Origin: Kitasatospora terrestris
GTDB taxonomy: Bacteria; Actinomycetota; Actinomycetes; Streptomycetales; Streptomycetaceae
Direction of reading: 5' to 3'
Assembly: GCF_039542905.1 (NCBI RefSeq)
Contig: NZ_BAABIS010000001.1
Location: 4,526,001-4,590,000, forward strand
DNA length: 64,000 nucleotides
Shown: positions 8,037 through 17,179 of the stretch, piece by piece
Layout: each line of letters begins with the position of its first letter
How positions within the stretch are numbered: the stretch's first letter is position 1
Program-made: the position numbers and the translations under genes
The notes under the pieces: model-generated
The model's database searches: none
Seen by the model: only the letters and a program-made list of their open reading frames with translations
Told to the model about the DNA's origin: nothing

Positions 8037-8678
8037 ATGGAACTGTTCGACACGGCCACCGTGCTGACCCGGGTACTGACCTCGGGCGTGGTCATGAGCA
8101 TCGAGAAGAGCGACCGGGAACTGCCCGGTCTGGAACGCCTGTTGACCAAGCAGACCGGCCGCTCCAAGGCCGTCCTGCTGAACAGCCGCAGCGGCGCGGT
8201 GCACGCGGCGCTGGCCGGCCAGGGCATCGGCCACGGCGACGCGATCAGCGCGCCGGTCCTCAGCGAGCCGGACCGCCGCTTCCTGGCCTGGCTGGGCGTC
8301 GAGGTGCGCGAGGAGCGCGCCGACGGCGGCCCGGTGGCCTTCGAGAAGATCACGCTGGACGCCGAGAACGCCGACCGCCTCGGCGAGTTGGCGGCCGGGG
8401 TCACCGCGCCGGCGCTGGTGGTCGACCTGACCGGCCTGGGCTTCGGCCCGGCCGCCGCGGTCCTCACCGACGACCCGGAGATCTGGGCCCGCGCCGAGCG
8501 GCTGAAGATCTTCGGCGCCTACGACCTGCGCACCATGTGGACCCAGCAGGAGGACGCCGCCGAGCTGGTGCCCGGCGTCCAGTTCAACTACCGGCTCAGC
8601 CCGCTGGTCGCCGCCTGCGTCCGGATGGCGCTCGGCCAGGCCGCCCGGCCCCTCACCACTTCCGGAGCCACCACGTGA
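8037..8678 (+). CDS. Shortened DegT/DnrJ-like protein lacking the PLP lysine
   Basis: The 213-residue protein (start ATG 8037; an in-frame GTG at 8010 overlaps the previous stop and is the alternative) resembles a DegT-family aminotransferase with about half the core missing. The N-terminal cofactor region is recognisable (AVLLNSRSGAVHAALAGQGI, GHGDAISAP). So are the C-terminal parts AVLTDDPEIWARAERLKIFG and FNYRLSPLVAACVRMALGQ. The segment that should carry the Schiff-base lysine is absent. It is probably not catalytic alone. It overlaps a complete DegT gene by 4 bp, so a regulatory or heterodimer role is possible, as DegT active sites are shared between subunits. Confidence 0.7.
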   Translation: MELFDTATVLTRVLTSGVVMSIEKSDRELPGLERLLTKQTGRSKAVLLNSRSGAVHAALAGQGIGHGDAISAPVLSEPDRRFLAWLGVEVREERADGGPVAFEKITLDAENADRLGELAAGVTAPALVVDLTGLGFGPAAAVLTDDPEIWARAERLKIFGAYDLRTMWTQQEDAAELVPGVQFNYRLSPLVAACVRMALGQAARPLTTSGATT

Positions 8679-9994
8679 TCACCGACTTCCCCTCACGTCC
8701 CCTGCCCCTGCCGAACGCCGACGAACTCGCCGCCGAACTGGCCGCGTTCGGCGGCGACGCGATCATCCCCAAGGACCTGCGGCGCACGCTCTTCCCGGTC
8801 ATCACCAAGGAGGACGTGTTCAACCTGATGCTGGCCCAGCGGACCAGCCCGGCCAAGGTGGTCGCCGACTTCACCGAGGCCTACCGCCGCTACGTCGGCG
8901 CCGAGTACGCGCTGCCCACCGCCAGCGGCACCTCCAGCCTGCACCTGGCCCTGGTCGGTGCGGGCGTGCAGCCCGGCGACGAGGTGCTCGTCCCGGCCTT
9001 CACCTTCATCGCCACCGCGCAGGCCGTGGTCGCCGCCCACGCGATACCGGTCTTCGTCGACATCGACCCGCGCACCTACTGCATGGACCCCGAGGCCGCC
9101 GCCGCGAAGATCACCCCGCGCACCCGGGCCATCATGCCGGTCCACGTGCACGGCCTGCCCGCCGACGTCCCGGCGCTCCGCGCCCTCGCCGACCGGCACG
9201 GCATCGCCCTGGTCGAGGACGCCTCGCACGCCCACTCGGCGAAGATCGGCGAGCAGGTGGCCGGCTCCTTCGGCGACGCCGCCGGGCAGAGCCTGATGGC
9301 CGACAAGAACTTCCCGCTCGGCGGCGAGGGCGGCATCGCCTTCTTCGCCACCGCCGAGGCCCACCAGCGGGCCGCCGACTACCTGGAGCGGCACGGCATC
9401 GACTACGGGATGTCCTGGGTGGCCGGCGCGTTCGGCGCCAGCCAGCTCAAGCGGCTGCCCTACTACGACGAGATCCGCGCCCGCAACGCCGCGCTGATCG
9501 GCGACGCCCTGGAGGGCACCGGGCTGTTCCACAAGCCGTACGTGCCCGAGGGCCACACCCACGCCTACAACATGTACCGGATCACCCTGACCCCCGAGGC
9601 GATCGGCCTGGACGACCTGCCGGTCTGGGCGGTCAAGGAGGCGGTGCACGAGCTGCTGGTCGCCGAGGGCGTCCCGGCCCGCGAGTGGCAGAACACGCCG
9701 ATCCCCTGCCACCTGCCCTTCCAGCACCGCGCCGGCTTCGGCAACGGCTACCCGTTCACCCTCAACCCGGAGGCCGTGCGCCACCACACCCCGGACGACT
9801 TCCCGGTCACCCAGGGCATGCTCGACTCCACCCTGGTGCTCTGCCGCGAGCTGCGCGCCCCGGTCGAGTACGAGCGCGCGCTGCGCTACGCGGACGCCTT
9901 CGCCAAGGTGGCCCGCCGGCCGGACGCCATCCGCAAGCTGGTCGAGGGCGGCGAATACCGCCGGCCGTACGAGAAGGCGGCCCGCCTTGGCTGA
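8675..9994 (+). CDS. DegT/DnrJ/EryC1/StrS-family PLP aminotransferase
   Basis: This full-length 439-residue aminotransferase has the substrate/cofactor region ALPTASGTSSLHLALVGAGV, PGDEVLVPAFTFIATAQAV, the PLP-ring Asp in LVEDASHAHSAKIG, and the Schiff-base lysine K211 in MADKNFPLGGEGG. In the proposed pathway it would convert the keto group of an AmCP-bound ketol to an amine. This family usually acts on sugar or cyclitol ketones, which fits a polyhydroxy keto substrate. GTG 8675 overlaps the preceding stop. It may work with the truncated DegT-like neighbour. Confidence 0.88.
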   Translation: MITDFPSRPLPLPNADELAAELAAFGGDAIIPKDLRRTLFPVITKEDVFNLMLAQRTSPAKVVADFTEAYRRYVGAEYALPTASGTSSLHLALVGAGVQPGDEVLVPAFTFIATAQAVVAAHAIPVFVDIDPRTYCMDPEAAAAKITPRTRAIMPVHVHGLPADVPALRALADRHGIALVEDASHAHSAKIGEQVAGSFGDAAGQSLMADKNFPLGGEGGIAFFATAEAHQRAADYLERHGIDYGMSWVAGAFGASQLKRLPYYDEIRARNAALIGDALEGTGLFHKPYVPEGHTHAYNMYRITLTPEAIGLDDLPVWAVKEAVHELLVAEGVPAREWQNTPIPCHLPFQHRAGFGNGYPFTLNPEAVRHHTPDDFPVTQGMLDSTLVLCRELRAPVEYERALRYADAFAKVARRPDAIRKLVEGGEYRRPYEKAARLG

Positions 9995-11027
9995 CAAGAT
10001 CCGAGTCGCGGTCGCGGGGGCCAGCGGCTACACGGGCGGCGAGGTGATCCGGCTGCTGCTGGACCACCCGGACGTCGAACTCGCCTTCCTCTCGGCCGAG
10101 CGCAGCGCCGGCACCCCGATCGGAGCGGTCCATCCCTGGCTGCGCAACCACCCGGGCGCGGCCGGCCTCAAGTTCCGCCCGCTGGCGGAGCTGGAGGAGG
10201 TCGACGTGGCCTTCGGCTGCCTGCCGACCGGCACCCTGCCCGGCAAGCTGCCGCTGCTCGCCGAGCGCGCCAAGCGGGTGCTCAACCTGGCCGGCGACTT
10301 CCGGCTGCGCGACCCGCAGGAGGTGCAGGAGTTCTACCCGCGCACCGCCGCCACCCCGTCCGAGGAGGAATTCGCCTACTACGTACCCGAGTTGTCGCAG
10401 GGTGTGCCGGAGGGCCGGTTCATCAACCTGCCGGGCTGCATGGCGGTGGCGACCATCTACGCGCTCTACCCGCTGTTCGCCGAGCAGCTGGTCGAGCCGC
10501 AGGTCGTGGTCGACGCCAAGACCGGCTCCAGCGGCGGCGGCCGCGGCTCCAGCGAGCAGCCCGCCGAGCGCTCCGGCAACTTCCGGGTGCACAAGCTGCA
10601 CGGGCACCGGCACACCCCGGAGATCCGCCAGGCGATCGCCGAGTTCACCGGCACCGCGCCCGAACTGCGGTTCTCCACCCACAGCCTGGACGTCCCGCGC
10701 GGCATCATGGTCACCGCCTACAGCCGGCTCAGGCCCGGCACCGCCGCCCTGGACGTCAAGCGGGCCTACGCCAAGGCGTACGTCGGCAAGCCCTTCGTCC
10801 GGGTCCGCCCGGCGCCCAAGGCGCCGCAGGACTTCCCGATGCTCAAGGCGGTCAACGGCTCCAACGTCGCCGAGGTGGCGGTCGCGGTCAAGGGCGAGCA
10901 GTGCGTCGCCGTCGCCGCGCTGGACAACCTGATCAAGGGCGCGGCCGGGCAGGCCATCCAGGCGATGAACCTGATCAGCGGCTTCGACGAGGCCGCCGGA
11001 CTGCCGCGGACGGCGGTGTCGCCGTGA
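9987..11027 (+). CDS. lysY: LysY/ArgC-like AmCP-aminoacyl-phosphate reductase
   Basis: The 346-residue protein begins with the NAD(P)-binding GASGYTGGEVIRLLLDHPD and has the catalytic cysteine C151 in INLPGCMAVATIYALYPL. ArgC enzymes usually have NPGCYPTA; the LPGC form is nearer to LysY. A conserved KLHGHRHTPEI follows. It should reduce the AmCP-bound gamma-glutamyl phosphate to the semialdehyde using NADPH. The start is TTG 9987, inside the end of the DegT gene (8-bp overlap), preceded by GAGAAGG. Confidence 0.9.
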   Translation: MADKIRVAVAGASGYTGGEVIRLLLDHPDVELAFLSAERSAGTPIGAVHPWLRNHPGAAGLKFRPLAELEEVDVAFGCLPTGTLPGKLPLLAERAKRVLNLAGDFRLRDPQEVQEFYPRTAATPSEEEFAYYVPELSQGVPEGRFINLPGCMAVATIYALYPLFAEQLVEPQVVVDAKTGSSGGGRGSSEQPAERSGNFRVHKLHGHRHTPEIRQAIAEFTGTAPELRFSTHSLDVPRGIMVTAYSRLRPGTAALDVKRAYAKAYVGKPFVRVRPAPKAPQDFPMLKAVNGSNVAEVAVAVKGEQCVAVAALDNLIKGAAGQAIQAMNLISGFDEAAGLPRTAVSP

Positions 11028-12865
11028 AGCCGCTCTACGTGGTCAAGGTCGGCAGCGCCACCCTCGACCGGGGCGACATCCACGCCGAGCTCGCCGAGCT
11101 GGTCGGCCGCGGCGCCCGGGTGCTGCTGGTCGCCGGCGGCGCGGTCGGCATCGAGCGGCACTACGCCGCGATCGGCCGCGCCATGCCGGAGCTGCGCCTG
11201 GCCAACGGCGACGCGGTCCGCTACTGCCCGCCCGAGGAGATGGCCCACCTGGTCGACGCGTACGAGCGGGTCACCCTGCCGGGCGTCGAGCAGGGCCTGC
11301 GGGAGCTGGGGGTGAGCGTCTTCACGGCGGTCGCCGCCCGCGGCGGCCTGGTCGCCGGCCGGGCCAACCGGCCGCTGAAGGCGGTCGGCGCGAGCGGGAA
11401 GGCCACCGTGGTCCGCGACCACCGGGCCGGCGTGCCGACCGAGGTGGACACCGTCCGGCTGAACGCCCTGCTGGACGCCTACGACGTGGTCTGCCTCTCC
11501 CCGCCGGTCCGCGACGAGGCCGGCGGCGCCCCGCTCAACGTGGACGCCGACGTGCTCGCCGCCGCCCTCTCCAACGCCCTGGACGCCGACCACCTGCGCC
11601 TGGTCACCGGCACCGCCGGGCTGCTCACCGACCCGAAGGACCCGGCGTCCACGCTGCGCCACGCCCACCCGGGCGAGGCCGGACAGTACGCCGGCGGCCG
11701 GATGCGGCAGAAGGTCCGTGCCGCCGAACTCGCCCTGGACGGCGCGGCGGACGTGGCCATCACCGGCCCGCACACGATGGCCGACCCGAGCGGCTGGACC
11801 CGCTTCTGGCGCACCCCCGCGCCCGAGCCGGACCTCACCCTGCTCGGCCGCGCGGTCGGCGTCCCCTCGGTCTCCGGCGACGAGCGCGAGCTCGCCGCGT
11901 ACCTGGTCCAGTGGTGCGCCGAGCACGGCATCGAGGCCCGGATCGACGAGGCCGGCAACCTGGTCGCCACCCGCGGCGACGGCATCCGCCGGCTGCTGCT
12001 GCTCGGCCACCTGGACACCGTCCCGCACCGCTGGCCGGTCGAGTGGCGCGGCGGCGAACTGCACGGCCGCGGCAGCGTCGACGCCAAGGGCAGCCTGGTG
12101 AACTTCCTCCAGGTGCTGGCCGAGGCGGAGGTCCCCGAGGACGGGCAGCTGCGGGTGGTCGGCGCGGTCGAGGAAGAGATCTCCTCCTCCAAGGGCGCCT
12201 TCCACGCCCGCGACCACTACCCGGCCGACGCCGTGGTGATCGGCGAGCCCAGCGGCGCCCGGAAGCTGACCCTCGGCTACTTCGGCCTGTTCAAGCTGCG
12301 GGTCACCGCCGAGGTGGCCAGCGGCCACTCCGCCGGGATGGACGCGGTCTCCGCGCCGGACGCCCTGATCCGAGTCCTGGAGGACATCCGCGGCTCGGTG
12401 GAGAAGGAGGCCTCGGACGCGCTCAGCGCCGTGATCGACATCCGCTGCGAGACCGGCCCGGCCAGCCACCGCGCGGTCGGCGTCCTCAACTTCCGCGTCC
12501 CGCCGCTCGCCGACCTGGCGGCGCTGAAGGACGCCGCCCTGGGCCACGTCCGCGAGGGCGTCGCCGTCGAGGTGCTGCGCGCCACCCCCGGCCACGCCGG
12601 CCCGCGCACCACCCCGCTGGTCAAGGCCTTCACCCGGGCCTTCGGACAGGCCGACATCCGTCCCACCTACGTCGTGAAGAAGGGCACCTCGGACATGAAC
12701 ACCCTCGCCACCACCTGGCGCGACGTGCCGATGGTCGCCTACGGTCCGGGCGACTCCGCGCTCGACCACACCGACGTCGAGCACCTCACCGCCGAGGACC
12801 ACCGGCTCGCCCGCACCGTCCTCGCCGACGCCGTCCGCCGCTGGTTCGAGGGCGGTGCCCGATGA
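11024..12865 (+). CDS. Fusion of LysZ-like kinase and LysK-like M20 peptidase
   Basis: The 613-residue protein joins two enzymes that are normally separate. Residues 1 to about 262 form an amino-acid kinase: YVVKVGSATLD, LLVAGGAVGIERHYAAIG, LRLVTGTAGLLTDP. Residues from about 269 form an M20 metallopeptidase with ligands in LLGHLDTVP (near 329), GRGSVDAKGS, GAVEEEISSSKG, VVIGEPSG and YGPGDSALDHTD. In LysW pathways the kinase phosphorylates the AmCP-bound side-chain carboxylate and the peptidase cleaves the finished amino acid from the carrier. So the first activation step and the release step sit on one chain. I see no stop or frameshift at the junction. GTG 11024 overlaps the previous stop. 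Confidence 0.88.
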   Translation: MKPLYVVKVGSATLDRGDIHAELAELVGRGARVLLVAGGAVGIERHYAAIGRAMPELRLANGDAVRYCPPEEMAHLVDAYERVTLPGVEQGLRELGVSVFTAVAARGGLVAGRANRPLKAVGASGKATVVRDHRAGVPTEVDTVRLNALLDAYDVVCLSPPVRDEAGGAPLNVDADVLAAALSNALDADHLRLVTGTAGLLTDPKDPASTLRHAHPGEAGQYAGGRMRQKVRAAELALDGAADVAITGPHTMADPSGWTRFWRTPAPEPDLTLLGRAVGVPSVSGDERELAAYLVQWCAEHGIEARIDEAGNLVATRGDGIRRLLLLGHLDTVPHRWPVEWRGGELHGRGSVDAKGSLVNFLQVLAEAEVPEDGQLRVVGAVEEEISSSKGAFHARDHYPADAVVIGEPSGARKLTLGYFGLFKLRVTAEVASGHSAGMDAVSAPDALIRVLEDIRGSVEKEASDALSAVIDIRCETGPASHRAVGVLNFRVPPLADLAALKDAALGHVREGVAVEVLRATPGHAGPRTTPLVKAFTRAFGQADIRPTYVVKKGTSDMNTLATTWRDVPMVAYGPGDSALDHTDVEHLTAEDHRLARTVLADAVRRWFEGGAR

Positions 12866-13659
12866 CCGTCGCCGTCGACACCCCCGTCGACCTCGCCGCC
12901 CGGGCCGCCGAGGCCCGCCGGCTGGTCGTCGACATGGCCGCGAGCCCGCGCGGCTGCCACCTCGGCGGCAGCCTCTCGGTGCTGGACGTCCTGATCGCCG
13001 CCCTGCACCGGGCCTCGCTCGGCGACGGCACCGAGGTGGTGCTCAGCAAGGGCCACGCCGCGGCCGGCCTGTACGCCGCCCTGCACGTCTCCGGCATCCT
13101 CCCCGAGAACCCGGCGCCGCTGTACGGGCAGCTCGGCCACCCGTACACCGGCCACCCCGGGCCCAAGGTGCCCGGCGTGCGCTTCCCGACCGGCAGCCTC
13201 GGCCACGGCGTCCCGTACGCCGCCGGCTGGGCGATGGCCCGCCGACTCGGCGGACTGCCGGGCCTGGGCATCGCGGTGGCCGGCGACGGCGAGCTGCAGG
13301 AGGGCCTGGTCTGGGAGACCTGCCAGGTCGCCGCCGCCCAGCGGCTCGGCAACTTCGTCCTGGTGGTGGACCGCAACGGCGGCCAGAACGACGGCATGGT
13401 GGCCGACATCTCCCCGCTGCCCGACCTGGCCGCGCGCTTCGCCGCCTTCGGCTTCGACACCGTCGAGGTGGACGGGCACGACCTGGCCCGGCTCGGCGAG
13501 GTGTTCGGCGCCGACCGCACCGGCGCCGAGCGGCCGCTCGCGGTGATCGCCGACACCGTCAAGGGCAAGGGCGTCCCCGCGGTGGAGGGAAAGGCCGGCT
13601 CGCACTACGTGACCATCGACGCCGCGCGCGCCGCCAAGTGGAAGCGACTGATCCGATGA
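12862..13659 (+). CDS. Transketolase N-terminal subunit
   Basis: The 265-residue protein corresponds to the thiamine-diphosphate-binding half of transketolase. It has SKGHAAAGLYAALHVSG, TGSLGHGVPYAAGWA and the ThDP motif GDGELQEGLVWETCQVAAAQ starting at residue 141. Split transketolases of this kind occur in AmCP-dependent clusters for azabicyclic and diamino-dihydroxy amino acids. There they move a two-carbon ketol unit to the AmCP-bound aldehyde. ATGA overlap joins it to the kinase-peptidase gene and to the C-terminal subunit. Confidence 0.93.
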   Translation: MTVAVDTPVDLAARAAEARRLVVDMAASPRGCHLGGSLSVLDVLIAALHRASLGDGTEVVLSKGHAAAGLYAALHVSGILPENPAPLYGQLGHPYTGHPGPKVPGVRFPTGSLGHGVPYAAGWAMARRLGGLPGLGIAVAGDGELQEGLVWETCQVAAAQRLGNFVLVVDRNGGQNDGMVADISPLPDLAARFAAFGFDTVEVDGHDLARLGEVFGADRTGAERPLAVIADTVKGKGVPAVEGKAGSHYVTIDAARAAKWKRLIR

Positions 13660-14564
13660 CCGCCTCGACCCTCTCCGGCCGCGACGCCTACCGCCACGAA
13701 CTGGCCCACCTCGCCGCCGAGGACCCCGCGCTGCTCTGCCTGGAGGCCGACCTGGGCGGCAAGGGCCACCCCTTCCAGGCCGCCCACCCGGAGCGCTTCT
13801 TCAACCTCGGCATCGCCGAGGGCGCCATGGTCGACATGGCCACCGGCCTGGCCTCCGCCGGGTACAAGCCCTTCGTCTCCACCTTCGCGCCGTTCGCCGC
13901 GCTGCGCGCCGCCGAGAGCCTCAAGCTCACCCTCGGCTACCTGAACGCCGGGGTCACCGTGGTGGCACCGTACGCGGGCGTCTCCGGCGCCTGGTTCGGC
14001 ACCACCCACCACTGCCTGGAGGACCTGGCGGTGCTCCGCTCGATCCCCGGCGTCACCATCGCCGCGCCCTACGGCGAGGCGGAGACCCGGGCGGTGGTCC
14101 GGGCCGCGGCCGCCTCCGGCCGCCCGCACTACATCCGCACCGGCCGCAACGCTGTCTACGACAGCCTGCCGTTCGACGGCGAGCTGCCCGGACCGGTCAC
14201 CTGGGACCACCGCGGCGAGCCCGGCGCGACCGTGCTGGTCTCGGTCGGCGAGGAGGGCACCCGGCTCGCCCTGGAGGCCCGCGAGCGCCGCCCCGAGCTC
14301 GGCCACGCCCACCTGGTCTACCTCGACCACGCCCACCTGTCCCTGGCCGCCGAGGAGTTGGCCACCACCACCGGCCGCCTGGTGGTGGTCGAGGAGCACC
14401 GTGCCGAGGGCGGCGCCGCCGAGGCGCTGGCCCTGCTGCTGCCCGGCCGCGAGGTGGTCGGCGTCAACGCCGGCCACGCCTGGCCCACCCAGGGCGGCGA
14501 CCACCACGAGGTGATGGCCCAGCTCGGCCTCGACCTGCCCGCGGTCCTCGCCGCGACCCTCTGA
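13656..14564 (+). CDS. Transketolase C-terminal subunit
   Basis: The 302-residue protein is the pyrimidine-binding half of transketolase: LCLEADLGGKGHPFQAAHPE, FFNLGIAEGAMVDMATGLA (with the catalytic Glu) and PFVSTFAPFAALRAAESLKL. The C-terminal domain follows (VLVSVGEEGTRLALEA). It pairs with the upstream N-terminal subunit, which it overlaps by 4 bp. Together they should extend the AmCP-bound glutamate semialdehyde by two carbons. A 27-bp gap with AAAGGA separates it from the next gene. Confidence 0.93.
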   Translation: MTASTLSGRDAYRHELAHLAAEDPALLCLEADLGGKGHPFQAAHPERFFNLGIAEGAMVDMATGLASAGYKPFVSTFAPFAALRAAESLKLTLGYLNAGVTVVAPYAGVSGAWFGTTHHCLEDLAVLRSIPGVTIAAPYGEAETRAVVRAAAASGRPHYIRTGRNAVYDSLPFDGELPGPVTWDHRGEPGATVLVSVGEEGTRLALEARERRPELGHAHLVYLDHAHLSLAAEELATTTGRLVVVEEHRAEGGAAEALALLLPGREVVGVNAGHAWPTQGGDHHEVMAQLGLDLPAVLAATL

Positions 14565-14591
14565 ACCCCCGCTTCCCGAAAGGACTTTCCC

Positions 14592-15848
14592 ATGCACATC
14601 GTGATGGTGGAGTGCAACCCGAACGGCATCGCCGGCATCGCCAACGCCCTGCGCCTCGGCCACCGGGTCACCCTGGTCACCGCCGACCCCGACTTCTACC
14701 TGAACGCCTCCCCGCTGGCCGCCGACGCCTACGCGCACCCCAACTGCGAGGTGGTGAAGAGCGCCGACGCCTTCTCCATCGACGCGCTGGAGCAGCTGGT
14801 CAAGGAGATCCACGCGGCCCACCCGGTGGACGGCGTCACCACCTACAGCGAGTACCACACCGTGCACGCCGCCACCGTGGCCCGCGCGCTCGGCCTGCCC
14901 GGCCTCAGCGTCGAGGGCGCGCTCAACGCCCGCCACAAGCACCGCACCCGGCTCGCCCTGCGCGGCGCCGAAGGCGTCCGCCAGCCGCGCTTCGCGCACG
15001 TCGAGGACCCGGCCGGGATCGAGGCCGCGATCCGCGAGGTCGGCTTCCCGTGCGTGGTGAAGCCCTCCGACGGCACCGCCAGCCTGCACGTCCTGCACCT
15101 GACGAACGAGGACGAGCTGCAGGCCTACCTCGCCGAGCTGGCGAAGGTCTCCGACTACGGCCGGGGCGTCACCCGGATCCCCGACCTGCTGGTCGAGGAG
15201 TTCGTCACCGGCGAGCTGGTCTCGGTCGAGGCCTGCGTGCTGGCCGACGGCACCGTGGTCAACCTCGGCATCACCGACCGCACCCTGAGCGGCTTCCCGT
15301 ACTTCATCGAGATGGGCGCCACCTACTTCGCCGACCACCCGCTGCGCGAGCAGCTGTTCGCCATGAACGAGAAGGTGCTGGCCGGCCTCGGCATCGACTT
15401 CGGCTTCATCCACACCGAGTACTTCCTCACCCCCGAGGGCCCGGTGCTCTGCGAGGTCAACGGCCGGCTGGTCGGCGGCATCGTGCCCGGCCTGATGAAG
15501 ATCTCCTGCGGCGTCGACCCGTACCTGGAGGTGATCCGCCAGGCCCTCGGCGAGACCCCCGAGCTGCCGTTCCCCGGCGAGGTGATCGCCACCGGCCGCT
15601 GGTTCGGCTCGCCGGTCGAGGGCGTGCTGGAGTCGATCGACTTCGCGGCCGTCGAGGAGCTGCCCGGCTTCCACGAGGCGCTCAGCTACCGGGCCGCCGG
15701 CCGCCAGGTCTCCAAGCTCTCCACCAGCAACTTCGACTGGCTGGGCCACCTGGTCTTCACCGGCACCGACCGCGACCAGGCGCACGGCCGCGCCGAGGCC
15801 GCGCTGGACCGCATCGACGTCCAGGTCTCGGTCAAGGTCGCCCGATGA
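14592..15848 (+). CDS. ATP-grasp carboxylate-amine ligase
   Basis: The 418-residue protein has an N-terminal preATP-grasp domain (MHIVMVECNPNGIAGIANAL), then GFPCVVKPSDGTASLHVLHL (ATP-binding lysine and loop), PDLLVEEFVTGELVSVEACV and the metal-binding LCEVNGRLVGG. This is the layout of D-Ala-D-Ala-ligase/BtrJ-like amino-acid ligases. In this cluster it is a good candidate for making an amide between the released amino acid and a second acid or amino acid, through an acyl phosphate. The partner cannot be read from the sequence. ATG 14592 follows AAAGGACTTTCCC. Confidence 0.85.
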   Translation: MHIVMVECNPNGIAGIANALRLGHRVTLVTADPDFYLNASPLAADAYAHPNCEVVKSADAFSIDALEQLVKEIHAAHPVDGVTTYSEYHTVHAATVARALGLPGLSVEGALNARHKHRTRLALRGAEGVRQPRFAHVEDPAGIEAAIREVGFPCVVKPSDGTASLHVLHLTNEDELQAYLAELAKVSDYGRGVTRIPDLLVEEFVTGELVSVEACVLADGTVVNLGITDRTLSGFPYFIEMGATYFADHPLREQLFAMNEKVLAGLGIDFGFIHTEYFLTPEGPVLCEVNGRLVGGIVPGLMKISCGVDPYLEVIRQALGETPELPFPGEVIATGRWFGSPVEGVLESIDFAAVEELPGFHEALSYRAAGRQVSKLSTSNFDWLGHLVFTGTDRDQAHGRAEAALDRIDVQVSVKVAR

Positions 15849-17179
15849 CCGCCCGCTCGGTGCTCCGCCGGGTCGCCATCCCCAGCCTGGACCGCGAGCA
15901 GCTGTACGACGTGGACATCGAGGACGGCGTCTTCACCCGGATCGAGGCCGTGGACCGCCGCGCCGACCAGCCCGGACCGATCACCGAACTGTGGCCCGGC
16001 TACGTCGAGGCGCACGCCCACCTGGCGCTGCCCGCCAACTTCGACGACTCGCTGGACGACCCCCGGATCAGCGCCCTGTCGTACCTCTACCACGGCGTCA
16101 CCCACGTCGCCGACCTGTTCGGCTTCCCGCTGCTGAAGTCCCGCTGGGAGGCCGGCGCCGCCGCCTCCGCCCACCCGTACCCGGAACTGGTGCACTGCGG
16201 CTACGCCGCCACCGCCACCCGGGACGCGATGGGCCTGACCGGACACGGCGTGGAGTTCCCCTCCCCGGTCTTCATGCTCGGCATGGAGGAGGACCTCGCC
16301 GACGTGCTGCACGCCAACCGGGCGCGCGGCGGCACCTTCCTCAAGGTGATGTTCACCGACGGCACCGAGCAGCCGGAGATGGAGGCCCGGTTCTCCCGGC
16401 TCTCGCCCAAGGTGCTGGAGCACACCGAGCGGGTCACCCGCGAGCAGGGCGTCCCCGCCGTCCTCGACTGCAACACCCGCGAGGAGGTGCTGGAGGCGTA
16501 CCGGATCGGCTTCCGGCTCTTCGCCCACCCGGTACGGGACTTCGTGCTCAGCGACGAGGACTGGGACCTGCTGGCCGACGCCCGCTTCGTCACCACGCTC
16601 AGCGGGCTGCGCCCGATGGTGATGGAGCGCGCGGAGTTCGAGGCCGAGTACGGCCGCCCCGGCTTCCTGGCCACCCAGGACCCGGCCAACCTGGAGTTCG
16701 TCGCCGGGATCGAGGAGCCCTACGGCATCCAGTACAAGTGCCAGGACACCCGCACCGCCGCCCTGCGGGTGATGCGCGAGAACAACCTCGCCGCCCTGCG
16801 CCGCGGCCGGATGCTGGTCGGCACCGACTGCGGCAACACCGGTGCCTTCCACGGCTACAGCCTGCTCGGCGAACTCGACCTGCTCGCCGGGGAGTCTGCC
16901 GACCCGGAGCTGCGGCACGGCATCCGGCACGCCGCCACCGTCGACAACTGGCACTTCTTCCACCGCCTCGCGCAGCGCGAGGCCGGCGCCCACCCGATCT
17001 CGGTCGGCGCCCCCGCCACCTACAACCTGTTCGCCGCCGCCCGCGGCGCCGACGACACCCCGCTCTCCACCCTCCCGGACGCCACCGTGGTGGCCGGCAC
17101 CCCGGTCGACCGCGCCGCGATCGCCCGGGAGATCCGCACCCTCCGCGACTCGGCATCGACAGGAAAGGTCGTGCTGTGA
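15845..17179 (+). CDS. Amidohydrolase-superfamily enzyme
   Basis: The 444-residue protein has the metal-binding HxH near the start of the barrel (VEAHAHLALP, H57 and H59), a possible bridging lysine in GGTFLKVMFTDG, and a late Asp in LVGTDCGNTGAFHGY. These fit the amidohydrolase (imidazolonepropionase/enamidase-like) superfamily, whose members hydrolyse C-N bonds or cyclise. Its position after the ATP-grasp ligase suggests a tailoring step, such as forming or opening a ring or removing a protecting amide. The middle histidines are not obvious, so metal content is uncertain. It overlaps the ligase gene by 4 bp. Confidence 0.75.
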   Translation: MTARSVLRRVAIPSLDREQLYDVDIEDGVFTRIEAVDRRADQPGPITELWPGYVEAHAHLALPANFDDSLDDPRISALSYLYHGVTHVADLFGFPLLKSRWEAGAAASAHPYPELVHCGYAATATRDAMGLTGHGVEFPSPVFMLGMEEDLADVLHANRARGGTFLKVMFTDGTEQPEMEARFSRLSPKVLEHTERVTREQGVPAVLDCNTREEVLEAYRIGFRLFAHPVRDFVLSDEDWDLLADARFVTTLSGLRPMVMERAEFEAEYGRPGFLATQDPANLEFVAGIEEPYGIQYKCQDTRTAALRVMRENNLAALRRGRMLVGTDCGNTGAFHGYSLLGELDLLAGESADPELRHGIRHAATVDNWHFFHRLAQREAGAHPISVGAPATYNLFAAARGADDTPLSTLPDATVVAGTPVDRAAIAREIRTLRDSASTGKVVL

